Assembly: GCA_041658205.1 (NCBI GenBank)
Contig: JBBAAO010000001.1
Coordinates: forward strand, 2,666,001-2,730,000
Reading direction: 5' to 3'
Length of the DNA stretch: 64,000 nt
From: Bacteroidota bacterium
GTDB lineage: Bacteria; Bacteroidota; Ignavibacteria; UBA10030; UBA8401
Each line of letters begins with the position of its first letter. The stretch's first letter is position 1. The notes under the pieces were generated by a model. It saw only the letters and a program-made list of their open reading frames with translations. It did not search any database and was not told the origin of the DNA. Positions 9,529 to 17,923 of this stretch are shown in pieces. Both the position numbers and the translations under genes were made by a program.

Positions 9529-10782
9529 TCAAATAGACGAATTTAAGATCTTTACCAACTGTTCAGCTATCGCTTCCCTGCTATATTGTTTTGCTAATTC
9601 TGGTTTGGGTGTAAGATGTTTTAGTCGTTCAAAAATATCATTTTTATCATACTGATAAGGAAGTAAAATTCCTGCATTTGCCTGAGAGAGTATTCCATCT
9701 ACCTCTTTGTTATCATCTCCAAACGCTATAATCTTATTCCCTGTGCGAAGATATTCGAACAATTTTCCTGGAACGTGACGTTTTTCCGTTGCGCACACAA
9801 GCAGATATTTAGCATTCATCATTTCTTTTAATACATCCTGGTAAGGAAGAAATCCCAAGTACTCCGTGTAATCATCTAATCCTGAATCTGAGATTGCCTT
9901 TTTAATATCAGGACTTACGGTGCCAACAAATCTAATTCGTAAATTTCTCCCTTGGCTAATCTCGTACCGTATGTTTTTCCATAATCCTTTTGGATTTTGA
10001 TAATCAAAGATGTTTCCAGCGTGCAAAACAACTTCTGCAGGAGATGAAGATGCTTGCATTGAAAAATTCTCTTCATTATATCCCCAATAAAGAACATGGG
10101 ATTTCTCTTTAATCCAGGAATATTTTTTGATATAATCTTCCTGAGCACTCTTTGTAACAAAAATTATCTGCTGGGCAGATCGAAATGTAGATTTTTCAAA
10201 ATAGTTATCAATTGCAAGCGTTAAAGCACTTCGTTTAAAATCCTTGTAGTACACAATATCTACCCAAGGATCAATCAAAACGGGAATATGAGGAATACCA
10301 TATCGTTTGCCTAATTTTTTCCCGATCAAGTGAGAACTATGTGGCGGACCAATTGACACGATTGCTTTTGGTTTTTCAGATTTGATCAGCATTTCTCCGC
10401 CACTTAATGCTGAAAAATACCATCCGATCCTTGCATCCGGGACGAATAGGTTCATCCTAATCCATATGGACAGTTTGTGTTTCCAATCGGTATTAGTCAG
10501 CGAGATTGTTTCAGACGCCACAAGAGGAGAATCAGATTTCTTTCCAAGGAATTTTCGGTACATGTTGAACGGTTCGTTTGCAGCAGTCTTAACCACTTTG
10601 ATATTTGTATCAATTTCACTCATCAAACTATTATCAACGTGTGAAAATGAATCCTCATCTACGGTTAACACACTCGGCATCCAAGCAAGTTTTGGCAAAT
10701 GCTTGATAATGAATAACGGCCAATGCAGCGATGCTTTTCCGGAAGGGGGCCAAAAATACGATATGAAAAGTACATTATTCAT
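9529..10782 (-). CDS. Glycosyltransferase, GT4-like (GT-B fold)
   Basis: A 417-residue GT-B glycosyltransferase. The N-terminus MNNVLFISYFWPPSGKAS is the usual first strand and loop of bacterial family-4-like enzymes. The C-terminal half holds the nucleotide-sugar domain: VVLHAGNIFDYQNPKG, RIRFVGT, YLGFLPYQDVLKEM, and a GKLFEYLRTGNKIIAFGDDN block with the Glu typical of this family. It is cytoplasmic or membrane-associated and should add a sugar to a surface glycan. It follows kdsC by six bases, so the pair likely acts on envelope glycans. Donor and acceptor cannot be told. Confidence 0.85.
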   Translation of the reverse strand: MNNVLFISYFWPPSGKASLHWPLFIIKHLPKLAWMPSVLTVDEDSFSHVDNSLMSEIDTNIKVVKTAANEPFNMYRKFLGKKSDSPLVASETISLTNTDWKHKLSIWIRMNLFVPDARIGWYFSALSGGEMLIKSEKPKAIVSIGPPHSSHLIGKKLGKRYGIPHIPVLIDPWVDIVYYKDFKRSALTLAIDNYFEKSTFRSAQQIIFVTKSAQEDYIKKYSWIKEKSHVLYWGYNEENFSMQASSSPAEVVLHAGNIFDYQNPKGLWKNIRYEISQGRNLRIRFVGTVSPDIKKAISDSGLDDYTEYLGFLPYQDVLKEMMNAKYLLVCATEKRHVPGKLFEYLRTGNKIIAFGDDNKEVDGILSQANAGILLPYQYDKNDIFERLKHLTPKPELAKQYSREAIAEQLVKILNSSI

Positions 10783-10788
10783 TAAAGG

Positions 10789-11319
10789 CTATTTGGTAAG
10801 CCATAAATCCGTTACCGCATCATCTTTCCATTTCAATGAAATAAATAAATCACATACTTCACGAACGCAACCATTCCCTCCATTTGTTTTCGTGATATAA
10901 TGTGCAATTTTTTTGTTAATTGCGGTTGCGTCTGCCGGTGTTGCAGCAAAGCCAACTTTTTTTAAGACAGGAATGTCATTAATATCGTCCCCAATGAACG
11001 CAATCTCGTTCCATTCCAACGAATATTTTTTCATGAGTAGTTCAATCGTTTCCTTTTTATTTATAACGCCTTGATGAAGTTCGTCCACCTTTAAGCGTTC
11101 AGCTCGCTTTTCGACAATTTTAGTGTTCTCCGTGGTAACAAGAGCAATTGTATATCCGGCTTTCTTCAATAACATCATTCCCATTCCATCGCGAATAGAA
11201 AATTTCTTTAATTCTATTCCATTCTCGGAATAGTATGCTCCGGAATCTGTAAGGACACCATCAACATCCATTGCAATCAGTTTAATTTTTTTTAGTCTTG
11301 AAATCAGAGTTTTGTTCAT
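10789..11319 (-). CDS. kdsC: KdsC-like HAD phosphatase (KDO 8-phosphate phosphatase)
   Basis: A 176-residue HAD phosphatase. I place the start at the ATG ending at 11319 because a GAGAAAG ribosome-binding site precedes it; the upstream in-frame TTG at 11331 is less likely. Motifs are AMDVDGVLTDSG (nucleophile and acid/base Asp), the VTTEN motif II, K in INKKETIELL, and GDDINDIPVLKKVG (motif III). The C-terminal GGNGCVREVCDL is the tail typical of KdsC. It dephosphorylates KDO 8-phosphate for LPS core synthesis. N-acylneuraminate-9-phosphatase relatives are similar, so substrate certainty is moderate. Confidence 0.85.
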   Translation of the reverse strand: MNKTLISRLKKIKLIAMDVDGVLTDSGAYYSENGIELKKFSIRDGMGMMLLKKAGYTIALVTTENTKIVEKRAERLKVDELHQGVINKKETIELLMKKYSLEWNEIAFIGDDINDIPVLKKVGFAATPADATAINKKIAHYITKTNGGNGCVREVCDLFISLKWKDDAVTDLWLTK

Positions 11320-11417
11320 GATCTTTCTCAAATAGTTCGTTGCATCAAACTACGAAATTTTTGTCTCATCCCAAAGATTGTCATTCATCTTCCAAAAAAT
11401 ATTATTACATTTACCGT

Positions 11418-12119
11418 ATGAAAATTGCGATTCTGTCGGATATTCACGGAAACTTACAAGCATTGCAATCTGTCTTTTCAACAATTGATTTAATGGACAT
11501 CCGCGAGATTATTTGTTTGGGAGACATTGTCGGATATGGAGCAAATCCGAATGAGTGTATTGAATTGATACAATCACGGAAGATTCCCTCTGTTGTCGGA
11601 AATCATGATAAAGCTGTTATTGGAGAAATTCCTATTGAAAATTTCAGCGAGACTGCACGAAGAGGTGTTCTCTGGACTCAATCCGTTATTTCAACAGCAA
11701 ACAAGAATTTTCTTGCCAGCTTGAATTTTAGCATTAAAGAATACAGTGCTCTGTTTGTGCATGGCTCTCCAGATTCACCGGAAAATTTTCGCTATCTGTT
11801 CGATCAAGAAGACGCTGCAGAAAGTTTTCACGCATTTACTGAGCAAATTTGTTATATAGGACATACACACCGACCTGAAATTTTTTGCGAAGATGGGATT
11901 ACCGATCAATTAATGTTGGATAAGCGATACATCGTAAATGTTGGCAGCGTTGGTCAACCAAGAGATGGGGATCGGCGTTCTTGTTTTGTTGTATACGACA
12001 CAGAACAGTTTACTGCAAATTTTATTCGAGTGGAATATGATATCGAAAAAGCTCGCACAAATATTCTAGATGCCGGTTTGCCTCAAAAGCTAGCCGATCG
12101 ATTATTGATTGGGGTATAA
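11418..12119 (+). CDS. Calcineurin-like metallophosphoesterase (YfcE-type)
   Basis: The start is set at the ATG at 11418, where the domain begins directly (MKIAILSDIHGNLQAL), giving 233 residues. Metal-binding motifs appear in order: SDIHGN (D8, H10), LGDIVGYGANP, VVGNHDKAV, FVHGSPDSP and IGHTHRPE, followed by NVGSVGQPRDGD. This order is diagnostic of YfcE/MJ0936-type phosphodiesterases, which hydrolyse phosphodiester substrates with two metal ions. Its physiological substrate is unknown. It is divergent from kdsC and lies 27 bases before the transporter gene, which may be cotranscribed. Confidence 0.9.
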   Translation: MKIAILSDIHGNLQALQSVFSTIDLMDIREIICLGDIVGYGANPNECIELIQSRKIPSVVGNHDKAVIGEIPIENFSETARRGVLWTQSVISTANKNFLASLNFSIKEYSALFVHGSPDSPENFRYLFDQEDAAESFHAFTEQICYIGHTHRPEIFCEDGITDQLMLDKRYIVNVGSVGQPRDGDRRSCFVVYDTEQFTANFIRVEYDIEKARTNILDAGLPQKLADRLLIGV

Positions 12120-12146
12120 GTGTAAAAAAGCAACTCTTTTAATTCT

Positions 12147-13631
12147 ATGATAAAAGAAAAAATTTCACTCATCGAAGAGCGATTTGAAATCCTCCGACGC
12201 CGTTCTGGTCTTATTATTGCGCCGATAATTTTTCTTATTATTTATTTCTTACCTATATCCATACTCAATGAACAGACGCATTCACTTGCAGCACTAGTAA
12301 GTTTGATTGTTATTCTTTGGCTTACGGAAGCTCTCCCGCTGTATATTACCGGATTACTTGTCCCCGTTTTGTTAATCGTTCTTGGAATCACCTCTGCACA
12401 AAAAGCGTTTTCCCCATTTGCAGATCCCATCATGTTTTTATTTATCGGCGCATTTATTTTGGCAAAAGCGATACAACTTCATGGATTGGACAAACGATTT
12501 GCTTACACCGTATTAACAATGAAATTGGTCAATGGTAATCCAAGCCGGATCATGTTTGCTTATGGTGCAGTGTGTTGTACCATTTCCATGTGGATTTCCA
12601 ATACTGCAACAACAGCAATGATGTTTCCAATCGGATTAGCAATAATTTCCATGCTGTATTCAAAGGAAGGAAACCGAGTCCGCGAAGAGTATGCTACTGG
12701 AATGATGTTAATGTGCGCATTTGCATCTTCCGTTGGGGGACTTGCAACACCGGTGGGTACACCGACAAATCTTATTGGCATCGGCTTCATTGAAAGACAA
12801 TTAGGTCGTCACATCGCTTTTTTTGAATGGGTGGCATTTGCCATGCCGATTGTCATTGTCATGTATCTCGCTCTTTTCTTGTATCTCAATTATTTTTGCG
12901 GAGTTGGAAAAACACACATTGAAGGACTCCATGATTTGCTCGAACAAGAACAAAAAAAACTCGGCGCACTTTCTGTTGCAGAACGTAATACACTCATCGC
13001 ATTCGGTGTTACCGTACTATTGTGGATACTCCCGGGTATATTTGCGCTGACAATTGGCGATACACATCCTGTAACAGTAGCATATTCAAAACAGCTTCCC
13101 GAGAGTGTCGTTGCACTGATCGGTGCTGTGTTATTGTTCTTTCTTCCGGCGCAGTCCAAAAATGAAGGAAAAAAGAAATATGTCATGAATATTTCACACG
13201 CTGTACAAATAGATTGGGGCGTACTTGCTTTATACGGAGGGGGAATTACATTAGGACAAATGGTTTTTGAAACAAAACTTGCAGAAATTATCGGTTCACA
13301 GCTAGCCGGATTTATCCCAACTGATGGTATAGGATTATTAGCAATAACATCCGCACTTGCTACCGTTACGAGTGAATTGACATCAAATGTATCGTCGGCA
13401 AATATGATTGTTCCGCTGGTAATTGTTTTGGCACAGCATTCTGCTTTTCAAGCAGCGATTGCTGCAACGATGGCAGCATCACTTGGCTTTATGCTCCCAA
13501 TTTCTACGCCAACCAATGCGATTGTTTACAGTTCCGGATATGTTCCGCTCGGTAAAATGATCCGGTATGGACTGTTGCTTGATTTGGTAGGATTTGTGAT
13601 TATTGTAGCAGGGATTTCGCTGCTAATCTAA
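12147..13631 (+). CDS. DASS/SLC13-family sodium:anion symporter
   Basis: A 494-residue membrane protein with a dozen or so transmembrane segments. The two signature motifs of the divalent anion:Na+ symporter family are visible: WISNTATTAMMFPIGLAI near residues 148-165 and LTSNVSSANMIVPLV near residues 411-425, the paired SNT-like loops that bind sodium and carboxylate. It probably imports C4-dicarboxylates, citrate or an inorganic anion across the inner membrane. No nearby metabolic gene fixes the substrate. Confidence 0.88.
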   Translation: MIKEKISLIEERFEILRRRSGLIIAPIIFLIIYFLPISILNEQTHSLAALVSLIVILWLTEALPLYITGLLVPVLLIVLGITSAQKAFSPFADPIMFLFIGAFILAKAIQLHGLDKRFAYTVLTMKLVNGNPSRIMFAYGAVCCTISMWISNTATTAMMFPIGLAIISMLYSKEGNRVREEYATGMMLMCAFASSVGGLATPVGTPTNLIGIGFIERQLGRHIAFFEWVAFAMPIVIVMYLALFLYLNYFCGVGKTHIEGLHDLLEQEQKKLGALSVAERNTLIAFGVTVLLWILPGIFALTIGDTHPVTVAYSKQLPESVVALIGAVLLFFLPAQSKNEGKKKYVMNISHAVQIDWGVLALYGGGITLGQMVFETKLAEIIGSQLAGFIPTDGIGLLAITSALATVTSELTSNVSSANMIVPLVIVLAQHSAFQAAIAATMAASLGFMLPISTPTNAIVYSSGYVPLGKMIRYGLLLDLVGFVIIVAGISLLI

Positions 13632-13664
13632 TGAAGGAGTAAATTAAACAGTAAACGTAATAAT

Positions 13665-13835
13665 TTATTTTTGAAAATTATGGTCACGCTCAAATTTGAC
13701 CATTTCAAATTTCCATTGACGAATAAAATTTTGGAAGTGTTCATTAGCTCTGATTTGTTCAAGAAAGATATTTTTTTTGATATCTTTCAAATGTAGAAGA
13801 GGACCTCTATATCGTGTATCCTTTTTTTGTCTCAT
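13665..13835 (-). CDS. Small uncharacterised protein (56 residues), paralogue of the next ORF
   Basis: An ATG ending at 13835, preceded by an AGGGGG ribosome-binding site six bases upstream, opens a 56-codon frame. The product is basic and aromatic, without signal peptide or membrane segment. Its C-terminal half contains FQNFIRQWKFEMVKFE, which aligns without gaps to FQEFIKQWGDAMAKHE in the small ORF at 13909-14091 (F-Q-x-F-I-x-Q-W-x3-M-x-K-x-E). That shared pattern plus the good ribosome-binding site is the argument that both are real genes. No known family is recognised. Confidence 0.5.
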   Translation of the reverse strand: MRQKKDTRYRGPLLHLKDIKKNIFLEQIRANEHFQNFIRQWKFEMVKFERDHNFQK

Positions 13836-13908
13836 TCTAGCCCCCTAGAATAGTATGTTAAAAAATTCTCTCTTCTTATTGAATGTTTGTAATAACTATT
13901 GAGAAAAT

Positions 13909-14091
13909 TTATTGCGTTGACTTTACATTTTCCTCATGTTTTGCCATTGCATCACCCCACTGTTTAATAAATTCCTGAAAAACAGGGCTGTTATATACTC
14001 TATCCATAATTCGTTCTTTTTCTTCATCATGAATACGTACCGAAGATTGCGGGAAAATCGGCTTTATTTGGGGGATAAAAAATGTGTTCAT
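13909..14091 (-). CDS. Small uncharacterised protein (60 residues), paralogue of the previous ORF
   Basis: I choose the ATG ending at 14091 because AAAGGA lies seven bases upstream; the open frame continues further but without a better start. The 60-residue product has an N-terminal Pro/Ile-rich part, then a charged helical part (about residues 22-60) with the FQEFIKQW motif shared with the 56-residue ORF downstream. It has no signal peptide. Function unknown. The two tandem paralogues may form a lineage-specific family. Confidence 0.5.
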   Translation of the reverse strand: MNTFFIPQIKPIFPQSSVRIHDEEKERIMDRVYNSPVFQEFIKQWGDAMAKHEENVKSTQ

Positions 14092-14347
14092 AACGATCCT
14101 TTCTTGTATTGATGCTATTAAGAATTGCAACATATCTGCCAAGAAAGAATGGCCTTTTTTACGCAAATTTAGGGGGAAAGTAATGGAAGATTTTGAAATT
14201 TCTACAAACAACAAATTGATGGGTTTAATTGAACGATATTTTGCAATTATTCACTGATGTTATGCAAAGACTGAAAATTCTTCTTATCTCGTCCTCGACG
14301 AGTCGAGTCGTCGACCTAAAGGGACTCTCAATTTGGAAATCGTAATG

Positions 14348-14493
14348 TACTACAAATATTACGCGCCTACGGCGCATCTTAAAACCGATAAAATAATGAA
14401 TTAATTCGTTTATTCCGTTGTCCCGGTAGGGACAAGATATTTTTAGGAGATCAAGCAAATCAATTTTCAAGTCCCGTCAGGGATGAAATATTC
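14348..14493. repeat. Cluster of three short palindromic intergenic repeats
   Basis: Three related units sit within 150 bases. Unit 1 (14350-14375, plus) reads CTACAAATAT, three bases, then GCGCCTACGGCGC. Units 2 (14420-14446) and 3 (14471-14493) are on the other strand: after reverse complementing, unit 2 reads CTAAAAATAT, three bases, GTCCCTACCGGGAC, and unit 3 gives AATATTTC then ATCCCTGACGGGAC. The shared plan is an AAATAT tract, a short spacer and a small GC-rich palindrome around CCTAC. Such REP-like units are common between genes in Bacteroidota and relatives. A long minus-strand open frame over this region is an artefact. Confidence 0.6.
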
Positions 14494-14547
14494 TTTCATT
14501 AATAAGCATGTGCGTAACATCAGTTATTCATTAGAAATATTAGGCAC

Positions 14548-15032
14548 ATGATAGAAGAAAACAATACGGCAAAAAAAAATCTTCAATAAAACGATTGTTT
14601 TACCCTTAATTGATTTTTTTTAAACAAGGACTGACGCCTAAAAAACTATCGCTCTGCATAGTTTTAGGTTTTATATTGGGGATATTTCCAGTGATTGGGT
14701 TCTACAACATTGCTTTGCACAATTGTCCATTGGTATTTCGATTAAACATGCCTGCCGTACAACTCATCAATTATTTTTCATACCCACTTCAACTGCTTCT
14801 TTATATACCTTTTCTTCGTATAGGTGAGTTTCTCTTTCATCAATCACCAATCCCTATCGATCTATTACAAATTTATATTATGTTACAGTTAGATGTATTC
14901 GGTACAATTCAATCATTAGGGTGAGCAAATATGAGGGAATAAGTTGCGTGATGTATTTTTGCTTTTCCGACCGGCGTAGTGATGTATTATGGTTTAGTTT
15001 TTATATTCACCCACCTCTCTCTACGCAAATAA
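14548..15032 (+). pseudogene. DUF2062 membrane protein pseudogene
   Basis: An ATG at 14548 begins MIEENNTAKK. The frame then shifts at a run of nine A (14571-14579), continues as KTIVLPLIDFF, shifts again at a run of eight T (14614-14621), and continues as KQGLTPKKLSLCIVLGFILG and on through RLNMPAVQLINYF, the typical core of a DUF2062 membrane protein. In-frame stops then occur at 14922 (TGA), 14940 (TAA) and 14949 (TGA), after which the same frame still reads CIFAFPTGVVMYYGL to a stop at 15030. Two frameshifts and three stops indicate decay. The family is small, membrane-bound and of unknown function. Confidence 0.75.
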
Positions 15033-15058
15033 ACTAAAGATGTATTGCAATAGATGAT

Positions 15059-16171
15059 TTATCGATGTTGCAAAACCTTTTTATATGTCTCAATTGTTTT
15101 TTCCGCAGTATTGTTCCAGGAAAACATTTTTGCTCTTTCGAATCCTTTCTGCACCATTTCATTTCTAGTTTCGGGATTATTTAGAATACTTCTTACAACA
15201 ATTTCTAGACTCTCATTATTATCTGGTTCAAAATAAGCCGCGGCTTCTCCGCCAACTTCCGGCAGAGAACTTCTATTACTTAAGATAACGGGAGCGCCAC
15301 AGGTGAATGCTTCAACGATCGGAATTCCAAATCCTTCATACAATGAAGGATATACAAATGCTTTGGCTTTAGAGTACAACAATGCAAGTGACTCATCGCT
15401 TACATTTATTTGACGGATATTTTTAGACAATCCCAATTGTTCAATATTTTTCTGCTCTTGCAAAGAAAATGTTCCTCCACCAGCACATATTACAAAAAGG
15501 TTGTGTGAATCCTTCATGATAGACTTCATTGAACGTAAAAAAAACATAAAATTCTTGTATGTATTTCTTGCTCCGACATAAAGAATGAATTCTTTTGGGG
15601 GAGGAAATGATAACATCATTGACGCATTCACAACGATATCAGTCGCCAAAGGGATTACATCAATAGAGGATTCAGGAATCTCAAGAATTCTTACGATGTC
15701 TTTTTTAGTATACTCGGATATAGCAATAATACGGGCAGCTTTTTTAGCTAATGCTTTTTTGTTTTTAATCGTAAAATCAAATGGATGAAATGATCCCGGA
15801 TATATTTCATGAGCCATATCGTAAATCGTCAAAACAAATGGCACGGCGCCAATATCGTTCAAAAAATATTGGTGATAATATGTCGGGTGAAATATATCCG
15901 GCGGGGGACGTTTAGCGTATTCTTTTTTAAAATATAATTGATTCAAGACACGGATAATTTCATTCCGACCTTTAAAACGGTATTTACCGAAGAAAGGTGT
16001 TGGATTAAAATTGCCGACCTCATGGAGATAAGCATTGTTGGAAAACTTAACTATTAGGTCGGCTTGAATAGAAGCATTTTGAGAAAAGATTTTCAAAAGT
16101 CTCGAATAATATCGAGAAATACCGCCATATTCCTGAAATGAAAATACTTGGTGATCAAACAGTACATTCAT
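15059..16171 (-). CDS. Glycosyltransferase, GT4/GT1 family
   Basis: A 370-residue GT-B enzyme. The N-terminus has FDHQVFSFQEYGGISRYYSRL, the acceptor-side loop seen in mannosyl- and rhamnosyltransferases of family 4. The C-terminal donor domain has FILYVGARNTYKNFMFFLRS, VNVSDESLALLYSKA, FVYPSLYEGFGIPIVEAF and the SLPEVGGEAAAYFEP tail. It is the last gene of the polysaccharide cluster and lies 12 bases after a methyltransferase gene. It should add a hexose to a lipid-linked oligosaccharide on the cytoplasmic face. Linkage and sugar cannot be predicted. Confidence 0.92.
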   Translation of the reverse strand: MNVLFDHQVFSFQEYGGISRYYSRLLKIFSQNASIQADLIVKFSNNAYLHEVGNFNPTPFFGKYRFKGRNEIIRVLNQLYFKKEYAKRPPPDIFHPTYYHQYFLNDIGAVPFVLTIYDMAHEIYPGSFHPFDFTIKNKKALAKKAARIIAISEYTKKDIVRILEIPESSIDVIPLATDIVVNASMMLSFPPPKEFILYVGARNTYKNFMFFLRSMKSIMKDSHNLFVICAGGGTFSLQEQKNIEQLGLSKNIRQINVSDESLALLYSKAKAFVYPSLYEGFGIPIVEAFTCGAPVILSNRSSLPEVGGEAAAYFEPDNNESLEIVVRSILNNPETRNEMVQKGFERAKMFSWNNTAEKTIETYKKVLQHR

Positions 16172-16183
16172 AGTTAATTTTTT

Positions 16184-16972
16184 TTAAAGCGAGATCCGTT
16201 GATTTTGAGAATACAAAGAATCCGATTTGGTTTTACTTCCTAATGCCACTTTTATGAACGAAGGGATACCAACCAAAGAAACCTTAAGTAAAATATTAAA
16301 AATAGAATTATTAATACGCTTGGAAGTGATCATATGAAAACTTTTGCCATTTGTATAGAAATTTCTCTGATTTTTTTTTGCCATAAACTGTAAAGATTCT
16401 AACGAATAGAGAGCAATGTGTTGTCCGTGAGAAAAATAATAATATTCCCAGTTGTCCGGCAGCGGTGCATTATGATCAAACGTTTCCGTGGAAAAAATGA
16501 TAGAGTCCGAAAATGAAAGCATTGTTTCTAATTCTTTTTGCGGGTCCAGGAAATGCTCAAAGCATTCAAATGATGTTACTGCCTCATATTGTTGATCCAA
16601 CCCGTCTATATGTTCAAAGCCTCGAGCAAAAATGTTATCAGTAAAAGGATCCTTCCAGAAGAAATCAAATCCATAATCACGCATCAAACGAACGAACAGT
16701 CCATATCCCCCACCATAATCAAGGAACTTTGCCTTACGATCAAATAAACTGTAGAGTAAGATACTTGTTCTTTTCGAGAATAATAAATTTCGTTGTACTA
16801 ATCCGGTATCTTCAATGTTAATAGAATTTTCATACGCCTCTTTTAACCAGTGAGGTTCTTCGGTTTGAATAAACTTACACCGTGGGCATTGAAAATAATC
16901 AACATCATATTTTTGCAAGATTTTTTTACGAAATAATTTTTCGACTGCTGTTCCACAAATCTTACAAATCAT
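16184..16972 (-). CDS. Class I SAM-dependent methyltransferase with N-terminal zinc-ribbon
   Basis: A 262-residue protein. Residues 1-35 hold two CxxC pairs (MICKICG and FQCPRCK), an N-terminal zinc-binding module common in sugar methyltransferases. Then comes a Rossmann methyltransferase core, FLDYGGGYGLFVRLM (motif I), followed by a glycine-poor but recognisable SFECFEHFLDP and a FSTETFDHN strand. The C-terminal part is basic. It probably methylates a sugar of the surface glycan built by the neighbouring glycosyltransferases. The exact target is not determinable. Confidence 0.82.
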   Translation of the reverse strand: MICKICGTAVEKLFRKKILQKYDVDYFQCPRCKFIQTEEPHWLKEAYENSINIEDTGLVQRNLLFSKRTSILLYSLFDRKAKFLDYGGGYGLFVRLMRDYGFDFFWKDPFTDNIFARGFEHIDGLDQQYEAVTSFECFEHFLDPQKELETMLSFSDSIIFSTETFDHNAPLPDNWEYYYFSHGQHIALYSLESLQFMAKKNQRNFYTNGKSFHMITSKRINNSIFNILLKVSLVGIPSFIKVALGSKTKSDSLYSQNQRISL

Positions 16973-17000
16973 TCTTGTTTTTCCTTTATACTAAAAGACT

Positions 17001-17914
17001 TCAAGTGTATTGGCGAAGGAGTCTCAATAATTTACGGAATTTATTGGGATTCAAGTATTTAGCATAAGTATAGTTATCTGCTACTAAATCCACAGTTATA
17101 CCTTTGGGATGGGTGATGACATGTAGAGGTACTGTCGGACGGTTTGCCATCGGGTCTGAATGGTTAAATGTGTGTGTAGCACCCAAATCAAATCCTACAT
17201 TTGAAACTAAATTATTATTGGGAATTATCGTTAAACCATTATTGGTACTTACAGTATACATCCATTGAATATCCCAAGTGTCTTTGTTATTGGCATACAC
17301 TAAATCGAAATTTTTCAACCAAAATCTTTTTGCCTTCTCATCCGGAAATATTTTATCAAATTGGTGATTCTTCATCATATCCGGAAAAGTTGGGATAGAA
17401 ACATCATATTTTTCCCATGCTCTTCGCCATGTTGCCCATCCCCACACATGAGTAATAGCTGAAAAATAATAACTTGCATCCCCTCGAATAATTCCATCTT
17501 GAAAATTTGTCCCTCCGATATGCATAACGATTTCATCATTGCGATAGTGCTGCAACATTTTCTCGCAAAACTGAAAAAAACTTGGATCAGGCAAACAATC
17601 ATCTTCAAGAATTATTCCTTCCTCTTCATGCTCAAAGAACCAATTGATCCCAGAACTTACACCAACTTTGCATCCTAAATTAATCTCGCTAAAACGGGTT
17701 TTTACTTCACATTCCCAATCTACTTTTTCAATGATTTTCCGAGTAGTATCGCAAAGTGTTTTTTCGTTTTCTTTGTTAGTCCTTGGACCATCTGCGGAGA
17801 CATAAAGATATTTCGGTCGAATTTCGCGGATCCGTTGAAATACTTTAGCAGTAGATTGGGGTCGGTTAAAGATTAAAAAAAGGATGGGAGTATAAATAAT
17901 AACTATTTCTCCAT
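17001..17914 (-). CDS. GT2-like glycosyltransferase with a start-proximal frameshift
   Basis: The coherent product reads IVIIYTPILFLIFNRPQSTAK (bar one residue), then YLYVSADGPRTNKENE, FFEHEEEGIILEDDCLPDPSFF, a THVWGWATWRRAWEKYD block and a basic C-terminus: the pattern of GT-A fold glycosyltransferases of the nucleotide-diphospho-sugar type. The open frame has no ATG, GTG or TTG before residue about 107. An ATG at 17914, ten bases after the stop of the preceding gene, reads MEK and then TAG in the wrong frame. One extra A in the AAA run at 17906-17908 would join MEK to IVIIYTP. So either one base is missing (mutation or assembly error) or a non-standard start is used. Restored length is about 304 residues. 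Confidence 0.7.
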
Positions 17915-17923
17915 TGTAATTGT

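Noticed and set aside
14225..14470. Minus-strand open frame of 81 codons.
   Set aside because: It runs through the palindromic repeat cluster and has no ribosome-binding site or conserved pattern.
14922..14951. Two in-frame TGA codons at likely Trp positions, as evidence for a recoded UGA.
   Set aside because: TGA is used as an ordinary stop in talC, hisD and others; a frameshift and a TAA in the same gene show decay.
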